Below are positions 1 to 13,739 of a DNA stretch of 64,000 nt, piece after piece (within the stretch, counting starts at the first letter, position 1; each line of letters begins with the position of its first letter). The DNA comes from Oxytricha trifallax. Lineage: Eukaryota; Ciliophora; Spirotrichea; Sporadotrichida; Oxytrichidae. Position numbers and translations under genes: made by a program. The notes beneath the pieces are model-generated. The model had not been told where the DNA came from, made no database searches, and was given only the letters and a program-made list of their open reading frames with translations. The stretch lies in assembly GCA_000711775.1 (NCBI GenBank), contig ARYC01017183.1, forward strand, positions 1 through 64,000, in the 5' to 3' direction.

Positions 1-2434
1 TACTACAACTGCTAATTATTGAACTAGATCATACTCTGATTAAATTGATCTTGAGCAGTAGATTGCTCCCATTATTAATTTGTTGTTGAGATTTTAATTT
101 CTTTGTCTTAGTTATTCTAATTATATAGCTGCTTTTATTGTTGGAGGATTGTGTTTGAGACACCCGTAGTTGTTGGTCTTCTTAGAGTTTGTGGGCTATT
201 TACGACACTTTATAATTTTCTCTGGATTTATTAACTTACTTGGACTTGAGACATCATCATATTTAAGTTATTAAATAATTAAAATATAATATACTATAAT
301 AATTTTACTTATAATAGCTATTGATATGTATTATTAAAATAACTAAAAATAAAAAATATTAGCAAGATTAGGCTTGTTAAAAACACTATTCTACTCTTGA
401 TATTATTGAACTGATACTTAATTTGGTGTTTGAGATCTTTTCTCGATTGTAGCTCTATCAAAACATTTAAATATTTCGTGATAAATTTTATTATAAAGTT
501 CTATCAAATTATACTTATTTTTAGGAGCTATCAAAATCTAAAGTTTTCTTTACTTTATTTCTTTGTATAACATGATGTCTACTATCTTCATCATTCATTA
601 TAACTGGTTTTATAGCTGCTTTATCATAAATATCAGTTCTTTTTCTCAAATTGCAATTGTCAAATATAAATTAATATTAACATTGCTCATTTAAATAATA
701 CATTTATAATGCCTAATTTTATATAAATTAAGCATTATTTTGACTAGAAGTAGCAATGTCAATTTACCCATTGATTTTACTGCAATCATTTTTAAGCACT
801 AGGAATTTATCTCTAAACTTGCTCATGACAGCAGTGCTTGCTTTTTCATGAAGTTTTGAAACATTCTCAATAGCCTCTTGATAAGCCTCTAAGTTCTAAT
901 TTTATTGATAGATTCTCTAATTCGTGTTTTGAATATCCATTAAACGTACAGTTTTCCAGTTTTTTCTTTCTTAATAAGTCTGCTCTATGTTTTATAAAAA
1001 ATCCTTTGGCAATTTTTATTTCATTTCAATAAGAGGCATTTCTAAAATTATCATTTGAGTTTAAGCAATAACACTATAATTGAAAAGTTAAGGGTTGTCA
1101 GGTGGGTTCCCTGGTTGCTGTAAAACTTAAGAATTCACCGGAATTATTATATCCTAGGCAATCCAAGAACCAGTCGATAAACTGCCTATCATAAATTAAT
1201 TAACGGTGTTTGACATATAGCCCTTCTTAATCATCATTTATTTTTTCATCTTATTGACTGATCCATTGATATCTATCTAACTTAATAGAGGATTTTTCTT
1301 GCTGATTATTTGACATGTGCCTTCAATTATCAAGCAAGCACAGTTTTAAATTTAATTTTCATGAACTAATGTATATCCAGGGCAGATGATTCTCTCCTTG
1401 AATGATCTAGCAATTCAATCTCTTTTTAGTCTGCTCACTTTATCAAAGCCAAGAATGTGTTTAGTTAGAAATTGCAACAGTTATCTGTGATTCTAATTTT
1501 CATTTTGCTTCTCAATCATTTCTGCCAACTTCAGTGTGTCAATTTCTAGTAATTTCAAGCTATCGCTTTCTACAAGACAATAAGATCTCTCCCAGTTATT
1601 TCCAGTTATAGAGTAATAATTTCCGAAACAATCTCCCTCATTAAAAACTTGAATTTTTTACTCTTATATCAAAAGCTAAATAACTTCAGGGTAAGATTTG
1701 GCTAGTTTAAGTTTCTCTAATAACTCCAGATCACATGGTTTGATCTACGAATGATTCTTAGGAGAATAAGTTTTCCCTGATTGAGTGTTTAAGAGCTGTG
1801 CAATTTCCTTATCATAAGAACTCACTCTGAAATCATAATCATTTATCGATAAATATTGTAACTGTTAATTACTCTAGCTGCTTATGTTTTACTGACCTCA
1901 TGGTGTACTCAATTGCTATTATTGAAATGATAAATTATTAACACCTCTTCGTTTTAAACTTGATTTTCTGCTTTAATCAATGGGAGTCAACATATTTGGA
2001 TTAAACTGACTCTAGAAAGAATTTTCTTACTGCAAACAGAACTTATTCTTATAATGCGAGAGTATAAGCATTTCTTGGTCTGTTGGTGCAATTATTACTT
2101 AACCTTGAACTATGATGTAGATGTGAACTCTGTTTTTATTCAAAGTGGGATCATTATAATCTTAAATGAAACTCGTAATGGATATTTTTCATATTCATAC
2201 TTTAATGTATTTAGAAAATCAAGTATAACTTAATTGGAGACAAAATCAGGGAGAACTCTTAACCCTTCTTTGATAATTTCATTTTTAACATTGGAGGGAA
2301 TCTCATTCAACTCATTAGAAGCCTCCTTAAAAATAGTTTTCATTTGATTTATATGATCCTCCTTCAACGTTGACTTTGAATTTTTATCACTTTTTTCTTG
2401 GTCTTCTTGAATATGATTATTTAATTAGTCAAAC
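1..2434 (-). CDS. cyclic-nucleotide-binding-domain protein, partial at left edge, possibly decayed
   Basis: Read on the minus strand with TAA/TAG as Gln, this gives some 700 residues running off the window edge. At least two stretches resemble cyclic nucleotide-binding domains: one with VFNEGDCFGNYYSITG (glycine turn and acidic residue) and one with KERIICPGYTLVHENQ followed by CACLIIEGTCQIISKK. Such modules bind cAMP or cGMP in kinases, channels and stand-alone sensors; no kinase or membrane part is visible here. Basic and Gln-rich segments follow towards the C-terminus. Odd points: two TGA codons lie in an otherwise continuous frame (1898-1900 and 1415-1417), and the frame shifts near 526 and near 2190, where a 29-base GT-AG intron could explain the latter. 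A segment at about 255-360 is not coding and may be an intron or IES. The start is unresolved; an ATG followed by GTAAGT at 2508 is a candidate. It could be a pseudogene paralogue. Confidence 0.6.
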
Positions 2435-2508
2435 AAATAAAATTAAATAAATTTATTACATAATTACAATAAAATATCTCTATCTAATGTCAAAATTACT
2501 TACAACAT

Positions 2509-3292
2509 TAAGATTATTTCTAAATTATAACACAAAGTTTAAAGAGTTTATTTATTAAAAAAATTAAGTAAAAATTAAAGTATCAATAAGACATAGAAAT
2601 TCCATTAAAAAAATTAATTTTCCTCATTCAAATTCAATGATAAATTTGTTTTTATTTATTCTTTATGTTTAATTTTTTTGGTAATTAATAAATTTTGATC
2701 TAATTATTTACAAAATTGAGCATATAGTGATATATTCTCAATTTATAAAGACAAATTATTAAATTTTGTTAATCATAATTTACAAAATTAATATGATCAG
2801 ACAGTTTCTATAGATTTCTTACCAACATTATCTTATCCAAAACTATAATGAAACATTACTAATCAATCTATTGTTCAATTGATATTAATTTTGTTTAGTT
2901 AATTTATTTTTTCTTACTCTATGATTATCTCTTAACGGGACTTCTCCCCTAATTTAAGAAAGATTTCTATTAAATAATACAATAATATTTATTTGATATA
3001 AAAATTATATTTTATATTTATTTAGTGATTGTGACTGTTTTAGCACACTATCCATTGAAATTATATTCTTTTTTTTTATTTCTTAATTTAGATATATATT
3101 TAACTTTTCATAATTTTTATTTTATTTAGAATAATGTCAATTATTTATAAATATTTTCTTTTAAATTTTATATTTATTCCTCTTTGTATTGATTTATAGT
3201 TCGCAAATTATGTTTGGATTAATAAATTAAAATAAGTTTTTTAATTAGAAATTACAGAGTGAGTAAATCTGAAGATATACTTATAAATTCAT
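2509..3292. other. AT-rich spacer, no gene seen
   Basis: Very AT-rich stretch between two reverse-strand genes. I see no extended coding frame, no inverted repeat and no recognisable RNA gene. Confidence 0.5.
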
Positions 3293-4882
3293 TCATTATT
3301 GTTCTTTATTAATGAATTCTTATATATTTTTCTGTAATTACTTGAAACTGAAGGACATACCCTTCCTTATCAAGTGAATAGAATAAAATATTTTAACATA
3401 AATATAAATATAATTTTACTTATATCTGGCATTGGAATAGGCATTTTAGGATCAACCTGGTTATAGAGAGTCAATCTGATTTTACCTTTTTCTACTGCTT
3501 CGATGGTATTTATGCATATAATTGTTTGTCCTCTTATTGTGTTTTCTTTTTACTTCACAAAGAATTTCTATAAATAAAGTTAGCAATTAATATATAATCT
3601 TACTGTATTTTCTGCAGGAAGTTCCGAAACATAAACATGCAAAACTGTTTGAAGAGTCTTCTTGTGACTTTAATTGCTTTATACAGTTAAGTTGTTCTCT
3701 TTTATATATAAAAATATATAATTAAATTTAAATTGCAAATTTAAAATGATAATACCATAATAAATTTGAATGTTCTCTTTTTAAGGTTGGCAATCAAGAA
3801 GTTTCTGAGTTTCAAACATAAATTTCTTCTCAAGAAAGTCTTTGCAAGGTGGCTGATTTTTACCTCCCTGTGGTTTTGTCCTTTAATATACACAAATTAA
3901 GTTTGGCATTAAACTGTCATCGACAACCATTAAATTGATAAAAAACTAAAGTACATAAGCAATGATCAATTCTCTAATATTTGTTTTAAGTTCTAAAATA
4001 AAATCAACCTTTAATTCGTCAAGTCCATCATCCCATTTTAGTCTAGTAACTGGATTATGCAAAGCATCTCTAATAAGTTTCATAATGCTTAAATCATCTT
4101 AATTCGTATTGTTAAAAAGCATCATCTGGCATTTCACAAGTGGATGTTATTGATTTATAGGGCTTCCTCTCTATAATTGATAATTAATAGTTATAATAGA
4201 AATAAGGGTAATTACCTTACTAAACCACACATTAACAAAGTCTGATGTCAAAACTTAATCCCATTCATAGAATTTTTGCTTATCTTACTCCATTTCAGTT
4301 ATCATATTTACGACATAATCTTTATTCTATAGTTCATATAATGTAAGTAATTATAACTATAAATTGGCTACTTACAATTACTTAAAATCTTTCTTTTTCA
4401 TTTTTGTAATCATCAGGTACTTCAAAGTTCACTTATTTAGGCTTAAGTATTTTTGCAGTTTAAAATCTAATCTATTCCATTAAATCCTTTTGGCTCTCTA
4501 CATTGCAAAGGAAATTAGGTAAATTTAACATTAATTAAGAATATTTCTTTGTCTTACCTATCTAATTGATTGTGTTAAATTCTTAGATATTGTGATTAAG
4601 TGACCTCAATTGATCCTCATAACCCTTTACTTCCTATTCTTTGACGCTATCGTAAATTTAATTCCTTAATTAAATTTTCTCAAGCTACTCCATCTACTCT
4701 TCATTGATTTATTACAGATTGTTGTCGCCAATTCTGTTGAGTGGGGAATATTGCTGCTGATTTCCACTATTTTATAAATTCTGGTTAATATTTATTTTAT
4801 CATTCAATGCTTTGTTGTGAGATTATAGCATTTTATGTTTTTCTTTTTGATTGGATTCTTGCTAAGTTGAAGTGTCTGACAT
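3293..4882 (-). CDS. conserved-looking coiled protein of unknown function, several introns and one IES
   Basis: I do not recognise the family. The frame starts at an ATG at 4882 (MSDTSTQQESNQKEKHKM) and ends at TGA 3293-3295, giving roughly 430-450 residues. The N-terminal third is Gln/Asn-rich and likely coiled coil (NNLQQINEEQMEQLEKI); the rest is a more globular alpha-helical region with FYEWDQVLTSDFVNVWF, RLKWDDGLDELKVDFILEL and a hydrophobic AYVLQFFINLMVVDDSL. At least four small GT-AG introns of 40-60 bases are visible, for example one with GTAAGT..CTATAG around 4326-4374, and each keeps the frame. One interruption has no GT-AG ends but a 10 bp direct repeat and is listed as an IES. A Gln-rich open stretch continues upstream of the chosen start to about 5060 but is closed by TGA and has no ATG. 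Clean frame and splice sites suggest a live gene. Confidence 0.7.
3693..3770. other. IES, 78 bp, pointer TGTTCTCTTT
   Basis: The word TGTTCTCTTT stands at 3693-3702 and again at 3771-3780. The AT-rich DNA between is not coding and lacks GT-AG ends. Dropping one repeat plus the spacer joins QKEN to NLTV in frame on the minus strand, as for a non-scrambled internal eliminated sequence. Confidence 0.75.
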
Positions 4883-5378
4883 CTCTTAATGATGTGATAA
4901 GTGGGTATGTTATATGGTATTTAGTTTATTTTATAATTTCTATGAGTTTTGCTGGAGTTATTGTTATAGCTATCTATTGCTAGTAATTTTTGCACATTCT
5001 TAGGAATCTATCTTATTCACTTGCTGGCTGCTCTCCTTATTTTAGGGGGTTCTTACTAAATCAGATTTCTTGATTGTGGCTATGCTTTCTGATGAGCTGC
5101 GTTAGTCTTATAATAAAAAAAATAAATAAAAAAAGATCTTTCTTGGTTTAAGTTGAGTGTAGAGGGTTATGTGCATCAGTGCAGCAATTAGACAAATTAG
5201 CTCCCATATTTTTATATCGAAATAGTTATTGTCAAATTCTAATTTAAAATTACATTCAACTTGTATTAACTGATATTAATCAATTAGATTAGATTAAATG
5301 AAATTATTCTTTAACTTATTGAAATGTCAATAGAAATTAATTAGTTATTATAAAACAGCTAATGTCTATGTATCACTT
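4883..5378. other. spacer between two reverse-strand genes
   Basis: The right part is AT-rich with no coding signal. The left part (about 4883-5060) is an open Gln/Ser-rich minus-strand frame without an ATG, closed upstream by TGA; it may be 5' untranslated or an unrecognised first coding segment of the neighbour. Confidence 0.4.
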
Positions 5379-7737
5379 TCAATACTCGTCATCACTTTCA
5401 CTTTCTTCGTTCACTTGAATATATACGTCTTTTCTTTAAACTTCAACCATTCTTAGTAATATGTCTAGAATAAATTCGATTTTCTTGGCTAAAGGCAGTG
5501 ATTCATTATCTGTGTTTTTGAATTTTAAAACTGAAATGCGACCTATTAATTCAAGCAACTCAACGAACTTTAATTGTTTGTACTACCAGCAATCAGTTCA
5601 TAATAATTAATGTTATAATGAAAAATATATTATGTTTATATCTAATCTGCTGACTCAAGAATCACACTCATTTTACACATTCCATAACAATAGTTTGCTA
5701 AATTAATTTAATTAACAATTCTAAAAGTAATTTACCTTCTTTATCAATGAGCCCCAATGCTGAATCTCTTAGCATTAAATTCATGGTATCAGCTTGAGTC
5801 ATGAATTTCTTTCTTGGCTCCCAATAAAATGAATAAACTTTCTTAATTCCTTCTAAATTGGCTTTAAAAATTTAAAATATATTGTGCTGACTTATTAAAT
5901 TTAAATAAGCTTCCATAACATCATTTACATCCATAGTCCAAAGTTCCTCATCACGGAATTCTTACCAAGGATCTGGCTTGGAGTACGGAAATATGTGCTC
6001 ATTTAAAAGCTTATTTAATCCTTCTGCATATGTTGGACAGATAAAATTAAAAATAAAATGATTCCAAATTTTACTTATAATGAATAATAAATACATAGAT
6101 ACCGGGATCTTTGAACTTTGATTGAGCAATTCTAACTAAAATCTCATAAAATTCATACCTCTGTAGTGCTTTATCTGGATTATCATCATTCTTCTCTAAT
6201 TCCACATTAGTTGCTATGAAAATTCTATCAATTGTAGAAAGTAAGATATTTTTATCAAAAATCTTGCACTTCTCACAATAGTTAGAAAAGTCAATCCAGC
6301 TTATATTTGGAAATCCACTGTTACAAACTTCTGTCATAAAGATCTTCTTCAGTAAAACAGCGTTTTATCTAATTATTTTTTCACATGCAATTTTCTATAA
6401 TAGTTTTGGGTTAGAATAGTCATATTAAACTTACATCATTTTCCTCTTTGATAAATCTATGGCACTTCCAATACTTCATGTCATCATCAAGCATCTAATT
6501 AATAGTTTATGGCGTGTCTTCTTTCCAATCCTTAAACACACTATTATCCTTTTTGAACACTCTTTACTGCACTTTGATTTTACTCCCCTTGATAACTATA
6601 CAAATTTGATTATATTAATATCATCAACTTACATATAGGTATTTCTTCTTCTCTCAGAGGCGATATACACTTTAACAAATGAAAATTAGAGAGTTCATCT
6701 TAAGTTTTAACTAAAAATACATTTCTTCCAGGTCTCATAAATGTGGGATACACAAATATTTATTCACTCTTTAAATCTACGTTATCAAGCAACTAATTGT
6801 TGATAAATTAGGCTTTTTTATACTTCAAGTTCTTTGTGACATATTCTTTCCAGTGACACTAATAGTCTTAATTTATTTCTTACTGAGTTTAATGATATAA
6901 AGCTTGATCCTTTTAGTTTAATTGGCTGAAATGACTTATATCTTCTTTTATTTTTCCAAGTTTCTTTAAGCTTTTTAGAGCATTATTTTGTTATGGATCT
7001 AAATAGTGACAAAAATCATGTAGGGGTATCATTTATTATGCATGCCACTAGTTAAAACCCCCAAGAATTTGAGGGATTGGAGATTCACTTATCTTTGCGG
7101 GAGATAATTTCAAAAGCTAATCTATTTCATTCTAATGATAATCATCGTTTAATTAGTACTCAATGCATTTAGACCAGAATATCAGAGTATAGATGTATTT
7201 GTTGCAGACCCAGCACTTATAACCTCCCAGAGTATTGTATTAATAGCAATAACATTTTAATAGATTTTTTCTCTAGATTATTGATAGAATAATTTCCTTG
7301 GAAGAATGAAAGGTTTTCTATGAGTGATAAATATAAAAAACCTTTGTATTATTTATTATTTCAATGTGATTAAATTAACTAGAAATTAATTTAAATAAGG
7401 ATATATTAGTAATTTTAGTATGATAATTTTAAATTAAGGACATTAAAATTTTTTCTGTAATTTCTTACCCTAAAAGCCTTTTTCTAATCTAAAGTATTAT
7501 ATTAAGAATTTACATATGTTAATAACTATTAAAAATTAAATAAATTTCTAGATTGTTAATTGGTTTTGACTCACAACAAGCTGGAGAATCATTTGGATTT
7601 TAAGAAGTAAGCATCTGCCATTAACCTATACCTGGAATATCTTCTTTATGTCCTAAATATCTTTAGAATATGAGCTTCTAATTTTCTAATGGAGGATTCA
7701 CATGTTAAAGATTCAAACTTATTTAATTAGAAATCAT
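5379..7737 (-). CDS. conserved protist protein of unknown function (EF-hand-like helical repeats)
   Basis: Minus-strand gene from an ATG at 7737 (MISNQISLNLQHVNPPLEN) to TGA 5379-5381, roughly 600 residues. The middle contains VFVYPTFMRPGR-like and KGSKIKVQQRVFKKDNSVFKDW segments; the C-terminal half has NISWIDFSNYCEKCKIFDKN, then TIDRIFIATNVELEKNDDNP and ALQRYEFYEILVRIAQSKF, and later KFVELLELIGRISVLKF. The paired [YF]-EF-x-E-x-[LI]-[VG]-R-[IV]-A helices are familiar from a widespread family of ciliate and flagellate proteins whose role I cannot name; an EF-hand-like or ciliary part is a guess. The tail is acidic (NEESESDDEY). Several 30-60 base GT-AG introns are visible (for example GTAAGT at about 6432 and 6632). 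About 7350-7555 is AT-rich and probably an intron or IES. Confidence 0.7.
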
Positions 7738-7882
7738 TTTTTTTTAAAGAATGATAATAAAATAATAAGAAATATATCTTAGTATTTGGTAACTTAATCT
7801 TTCTTAAGTAATTAAAGTTAAAAATATTTGAAAATTTACATATAATTTTAATATTTTGCAAATTTTATTAGAATTCTTAATT

Positions 7883-10800
7883 TCAAAATTAGGTTATGTA
7901 AATATCCTTTATAAGTCTAGTAAAATAACTATAACTTATTTAAATAAAAAAATTCGATTGTAATTTTGAGGTTTTGATTTGTACTATAAATTATATTATA
8001 TAATAACTATCAATAACATTTTTTCTCTAAGTCAGTTGTTTCATTAAAACTCCATCAATCACCTAAGAACTTCTAGGACTATTCATAATTTGATGACTAC
8101 TTATAGAATATTCTATGCTAGCATCATATGTTCTGTTTATTTTTGCATGAATCCTATCAAATAGATAGGTTTGAAGTTCCTATGTGATTCCAGGATTTCC
8201 TGATAAATGCAGAACCAGTAAACTCTTTGCTTTTCTAAGTGAAGTACCAATTTCTTAAATAGTTTGACTATCTAAACGAGTGAAACTCAAATCTAAATGC
8301 AGTAGATTCTGATTGTACTTTATGAATCTAGTCATGTTACTTTTGAATAAATCCACATATTCTAGATTTTAGGTTGAAGAGCTGCTTAAAAGATTGTTCC
8401 AAGATAAGTTTAAATACTCAAGAGTCCTATTCTTCCCTAGAGCTATCCAAAATTCCTTCAAATTTTAAGGTCTCAAGCTATTCCAGCTGATATCTAAATC
8501 AATCAAATGTCTTGAACTTTACAAAATTTAACACAACATAGAAATGCAGTGATCAGATAAACTTGCTTTTACTAAACTAAGCTTCCTCAAATATGAGTTT
8601 TCTTTGATTGATTTGAGTATCTAAAAAGTCTGTGAACTTATAATCTTGCAGTTAGTTATTTTTAAGTCTTCCAAATTTCTTGGAAAAGTTCTTTTAAGAA
8701 TATTGCAAAGTACTTCAGTCGCACCTTGACCTATAGTGTTTCTACAGAGTATAATTTACTTGAAATCATCCTGATGGAAAATACCCTTTAAAATTTATCT
8801 CATCCAACTATCTTGTAGACCGTTGTTGTCTAGTGCTAGTTTTGTAATGCATGTTTTACAGTGCTTTAAAAATTATTTTATGCCTCTTGCTAGACCTTTA
8901 TTTAAGGGGTATCCTAACAAAACTAATTGCTTATTTTAAATCTTTGATAATTAAATCCTCTAAAAATAATAAATGTAACAATTAAAGTCCTTAATAACTA
9001 AGATAAATTCTTAGACTTAAATTAGGGATTGTATTTCAGAAGGAAAAAAAATTAATTTAAATTCAATTTACAAAATTATACGAATTAGTTCGAATTCTTA
9101 AGGAGTAATATATTTTTGGTTTATATGATTTTCATAAAATTCGTCCTTTTAAACCAATTAAATTTAGATTAATAATTAAAATTAAAAACAATTGATTTTC
9201 TTTAAAGATTCAAGGTTTGTAAATGCGGGGAGAGCGAGAACATTATCTTTGTTACACTGAATGAAATAATGGAAGTTTGGATCTTAGTCTAACTTTTCGG
9301 CTATAAAAATAATTAAATTACTAGTTGAAATGATTTACCTATGGCTGGATTAGCGTATTAAATCTTCACATAAAAATATTAAAAAATTAAAAAATATCTA
9401 TAAGTTTACTTGCATATTTCATTGAATGTATTTTTCAACTTAACATCATGAGTCAACTACTCAATAGTAATTTGTTTCAAATCTATATAAATAAATTAAT
9501 ATTATTTTTTTACCTTTATTAAGTGCTTCAAATTAAGGTGAAGGGGAGTTGCTTTTCCTGCTGTACTAATCAAACGAATAGTATTCCTTTTACATATGAA
9601 ACTCTTGTATCATCTGCCTGATTTTATGTTGAAACTCTTAATCTTAAATGTGAGCTTTGTAATCCGGGGAGAGCTGTATTTTTGATTCTGTTGTGTCATT
9701 AATTGAGTCATCCTCGTGGATTCCATCTTTTACGAATTCAGCATCAGTATTGAAAGATTCTTATCTTTAGATTTCAAAAGAGTCGTTATTGATAAAAAAA
9801 AAATCAAAATACTTATATGATTCTAATAAGGAATGATATTTTTTATTAAAATCACGCAAAAATTAAAGTGAAGAAAGATTAATTAATTTTTAATTGCTAA
9901 TGAGAGTAAAATGAGGCCATAATTTTATTAGTTCATGATAAATTACATGCTAAATATATAATTGGTGTATTTTTATGGTAATTCTTTATATTATTTAATT
10001 TTGAGCAATATTTGGAATTACATTAGTCATACTGTATTTACTCAAGTTGCCAAACGTCAACTCAGCCATGTCTCTAACATCATGCACTTGATCCAAGTTT
10101 TAATTTAACTAGAAGTTACTTTATTAAGTACTGTCATCAACCTTGATATTTCTCTGGGATGGTTTAAACTTAGAAACGCCTGAATTTGCGATTCTAATTG
10201 TCGGATTAATATGCTACAATAGTTAATGAGGTGAATTAAAAAATATAATTATTATTATAATTTATATCAGTAATATATATTTTGAGTTAACAAATAATTA
10301 TAAATTTTAAGGTGAAAAAGATTTAAGATCAAAATTTTTTAATCTTAATTTGAAAATTTAAAGAAATATTTATAACTTTTTCCATTACTCAAATGAATTA
10401 TATAAATATATTTTTTTCTTTTTTAAAACCTCAAAACTAATTTATAAATATATTAAATAGGTGAATCTTTCTTTTTATTTGGAAGACGATAGTCAACTTA
10501 CTGATCTTAATGTCTAATCTATATACTTGCTGCCATATTTGCTACATTTGTACTATTAACAGATTTGCTCAATGATTTGAGTTCTGAATCCAGATGGTTA
10601 TTCATTTTATTAACCTTGACTTCAAAGTCTTGCTAATATATACTGAATCTTTCTTTCTAAAATTTATTATTGCTGTTTGTTACATGTTTGTACCCATTGA
10701 GTAAAGTATCATCTTGCAGGACTAAGTCAACGTCATTCTTAAACATATTGTTAAGGTTTTAAACTGGTTTTACTTGCTAGTTCCAAAAAGCATTTAGATT

Positions 10801-12269
10801 TTGCTTTTTATCAACTGAGTTCCTCACTGAATTTATTTATTTTACTGTTGTTGATCCATTTCCATTTTGAATTGTACTGGAATGGAATTTATTACTGTCT
10901 TATGATTGCCTGGCAGATAAAAATTATTCTTATTCCATTACTCTATTTTTGTCCTGACTGCAGATATTTAAGATGATGGCTTAATATAGAGTGTTTCTAA
11001 GAATGAAATATAGTATGGCTATCCTTAAAAATAAGAGAAACAAGCGAGTAAAAGCGACAACAAGTTTGATTATTTTCACAGATACTACATTGAAGAAAAG
11101 AGATAATGATGAACATAATTAATAATTGAACTCATTCAAAATTTAGAGATTTTAATAACTATATTATGTATATAAATAAATTTGAATAAAAATAACGTTG
11201 TGAAGGAGAGCTATGTGCCAGATTCTCTATTACTAAATCCTACAGAAAAAGTTAATGTTCATTGATTTAGTATTAGTAGTGATATGATAAATTTAAATTT
11301 AGTTTTAATGTTAATTAACAAAAATCCTGGCAGATGGCAATTAACTTGTGTAATTGCCTCCTTTAACTCTTATTTTTCTACTAAGAAATTGTTCTTCAAG
11401 TTGTTATATTCTTTAATTCTCAGAGAGTTATTGAGAAGAATTTACATGAATGGATTGATTTGCACTCTATTTTTTCTATCTGAATGAATAGACGCCATTA
11501 CTTTGATGTTTCATAGATACTGGTGAGGTAATTTAGGATTGAAATTAGTGGAATCGTTTCTTAATAATTTTATTCAATTCATCTTACTTGTCTAAATTAA
11601 TATATTAATTGAAATACTATGTGATACTTACCATCAAAGACATTTGAAATCATAGAATTAGACAGGAGATCACTTGTGTTCTACTTATTTTACTAAATTA
11701 TTGTTTAGATGTGGGATCTGTTAGAATTGATCTCTGAAATTTCTTTTCTCTTTTTTGATATGTCTCCGAGTGCTCTTTTAATATTCAAATTTGCTTGATT
11801 GTTTCCTTTGTGCTTGAATTTATTGTAGTCGATTAAAGTGTAGCGAGGGTCAGAAGAATCAAACGAATCTAGCATCATTGGGGCATTTAGTTACAATAAA
11901 AATAGTAATTTTATATTCAAATTAAAAAACATTATAATCTTTACTTTCTTGGTTAAGCTAAGCCATTCTCATTTAACTATTGATATTTCTAGCAGATAAA
12001 TCAACAGATCTTTTATTGTAGTTTTAAGTACTAGCATTAGTGTTGACTGTTTTATTTTGAAACTTCTATAATTTCTCACTTATATTCTACGGTGACTTGG
12101 AATCATTTCTAAACATCAACTTCTCATCGTAAAATTGTTAGTTATTTTAAGGGCTTGAAATATTATTAGGGTTGTTGTTGAAACGAGACTTCCTAGGGTC
12201 TAAGAGGGAGGGCAATATGTTTTAAACATGTTGTTTCTGCAAGTCAGTCAACTATATATTTTCATACAT
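7883..12269 (-). CDS. long leucine-rich-repeat protein with Gln/Asn-rich N-terminal half
   Basis: Read on the minus strand from ATG 12269 (MYENIQLTDLQKQ) to TGA 7883-7885. The N-terminal half is low-complexity, Ser/Asn/Gln-rich and partly coiled coil (NQRIQQLEEQFLSRK). The C-terminal 350 residues are leucine-rich repeats of the ~28-residue type, for example LAL-DNNGLQDSWMRQILKG, LRKLSLVKASLSDHCISML, LIDLDISWNSLRPQNL, LEYLNLSWNNLLSSS and LLHLDLSFTRLDSQTI; such repeats form a curved binding surface for other proteins. One IES with pointer AGGTGAAT joins two segments in frame. Introns lie near 9490, 9340 and 11610; regions 9800-10000, 9190-8950 and 11060-11290 stay free of TGA but are AT-rich and may be intron or IES. 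Whether all segments belong to one gene is inferred from frame continuity, not proven. Confidence 0.6.
10229..10458. other. IES, ~230 bp, pointer AGGTGAAT
   Basis: AGGTGAAT occurs at 10229-10236 and 10459-10466 around an AT-rich non-coding segment. Removing the segment and one repeat joins KKKDSP to HQLLQHINPTIRI in frame on the minus strand. Confidence 0.65.
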
Positions 12270-12478
12270 TTTATTGTAAATTATTATTTAATTTGCTTTA
12301 GATATTTAATTACCAATATATCAATAGAATAAGGACTTGAGATTTTTGTCAGATTGATAACATATAATTTTTTCTGAGTCAGAGTGCAGTCATCTCTCTT
12401 AATAAATTAAATACTCTAAAGTTTAAATAAATTTAAATTGTATTATATTTAACTTATTTCTGACAAGATAAAACAAAT

Positions 12479-13739
12479 ATGCCGCCTAGAGTTGTTCATT
12501 AACTATTCAACTGCATCAAATTGACCACAAGCAAGTTTCTTACTAAAGATGGAATGACATTCGCAGCTAAGAGCCTCCTTAAATCTGTATTTGATTAATT
12601 TCATAAAAGTCATCATTAGATATAAATTAAAAAAGATAACAAATATATATATTTGGACTACGAAACTTGAAAACATTAGCATACAGACTATTAACAGTTT
12701 TCGCAGTTATAATGCATTATTATTTGGTTGAGAAGATTGACTACGATTAATGGGTACACAATGAATATGATCTGCTTAAATTGATATTCGTTTGGCATGT
12801 TATAGCAATTAACAAATATTACATAGTATATTGACAACAATTCTTAATAATTATAATAAGGATATTTATTTGAGAATGAACTTCAAGATATTGCAAGAAA
12901 ACAAAAAACGGCTAACGGATGAATACATACACATCACTTCGACAATTTGCCTTTTATTCGGTTTCTACTCTATAATCACAATTTTAAGTGCTCCAATCCT
13001 AGCTTGGTTTGATTCAGGCCTCACTCAAATAGATATAACTTCCTTCAAGGCAAGATATTTGCTGACCTTCCTCTACATAGTATTCAACGCTCTGAATTCA
13101 ATATTCCCATTAGTGAGGAATTTCATGTTTTTAATATCAGATGGAATTATCTTGTCGTAGTTAACTTCACTGTATCTTTTTAATGAATTATCTATGAGTG
13201 CCCTCTTGACTGCTCTTCCCATCTTATTCGTAGTGCAAAATCATTGGTTGATTAGAGGCATTGATAATTTCTAACGAGATGAAGATAAGAGCAAGTTAAG
13301 TTTCGTGAGATTAGTGGGTAGACACGATGCTGTTTTCTTATTTGTAATCTACACACTCTTCACCTTTTTGTTTAACATAGTGGACTTCTTCTCAACTAAC
13401 TACATATTCGGAATAAACCTGTGGTACATAATCTACTCTTTGTATGTGTTTGGCAAACTTATGGATAATAAGAAGATTGGAAAGCTGAGATACGCATCGT
13501 TTGTATCTATTGTAGTCTACTGCGTGATTTATGCATTCACTTTGTAGTATTAGACGAATATGTTCCTAGATCGCACTTTCCCACTTTATAACCCTAATCC
13601 CATAATGAATATGACTGGTGATATAAATGGAACAACTGGAGCTGATAACAGTACTCTGAGTGGTGATGTAATTAGTGGGAATAGTGATATAAATATAGAT
13701 AATATCCCTATAAGCTAAGTTGGAGATGGGGGTCTATGA
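12479..13739 (+). CDS. multi-span membrane protein, unknown function
   Basis: Plus-strand gene from ATG 12479 (MPPRVVHQLFNCIKLTTSKF) to TGA 13737-13739, roughly 380 residues. Hydrophobic segments suggest about six to eight membrane spans, including TLAYRLLTVFAVIMHYYLV, TICLLFGFYSIITILSAPIL, YLLTFLYIVFNALNSIF, LLTALPILFVV, FLFVIYTLFTFLFNIV and YASFVSIVVYCVIYAFTL. The C-terminal tail is Gly/Asn/Asp-rich (GDINGTTGADNSTLSGDV) and probably soluble. One GT-AG intron of 35 bases (about 12826-12860) keeps the frame. A frame step near 12630-12660 disappears if a tiny segment between two ATAT words is removed, so a ~25 bp IES is possible there. I do not recognise the family; transporter or scramblase-like roles cannot be told from the sequence. 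Confidence 0.6.
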
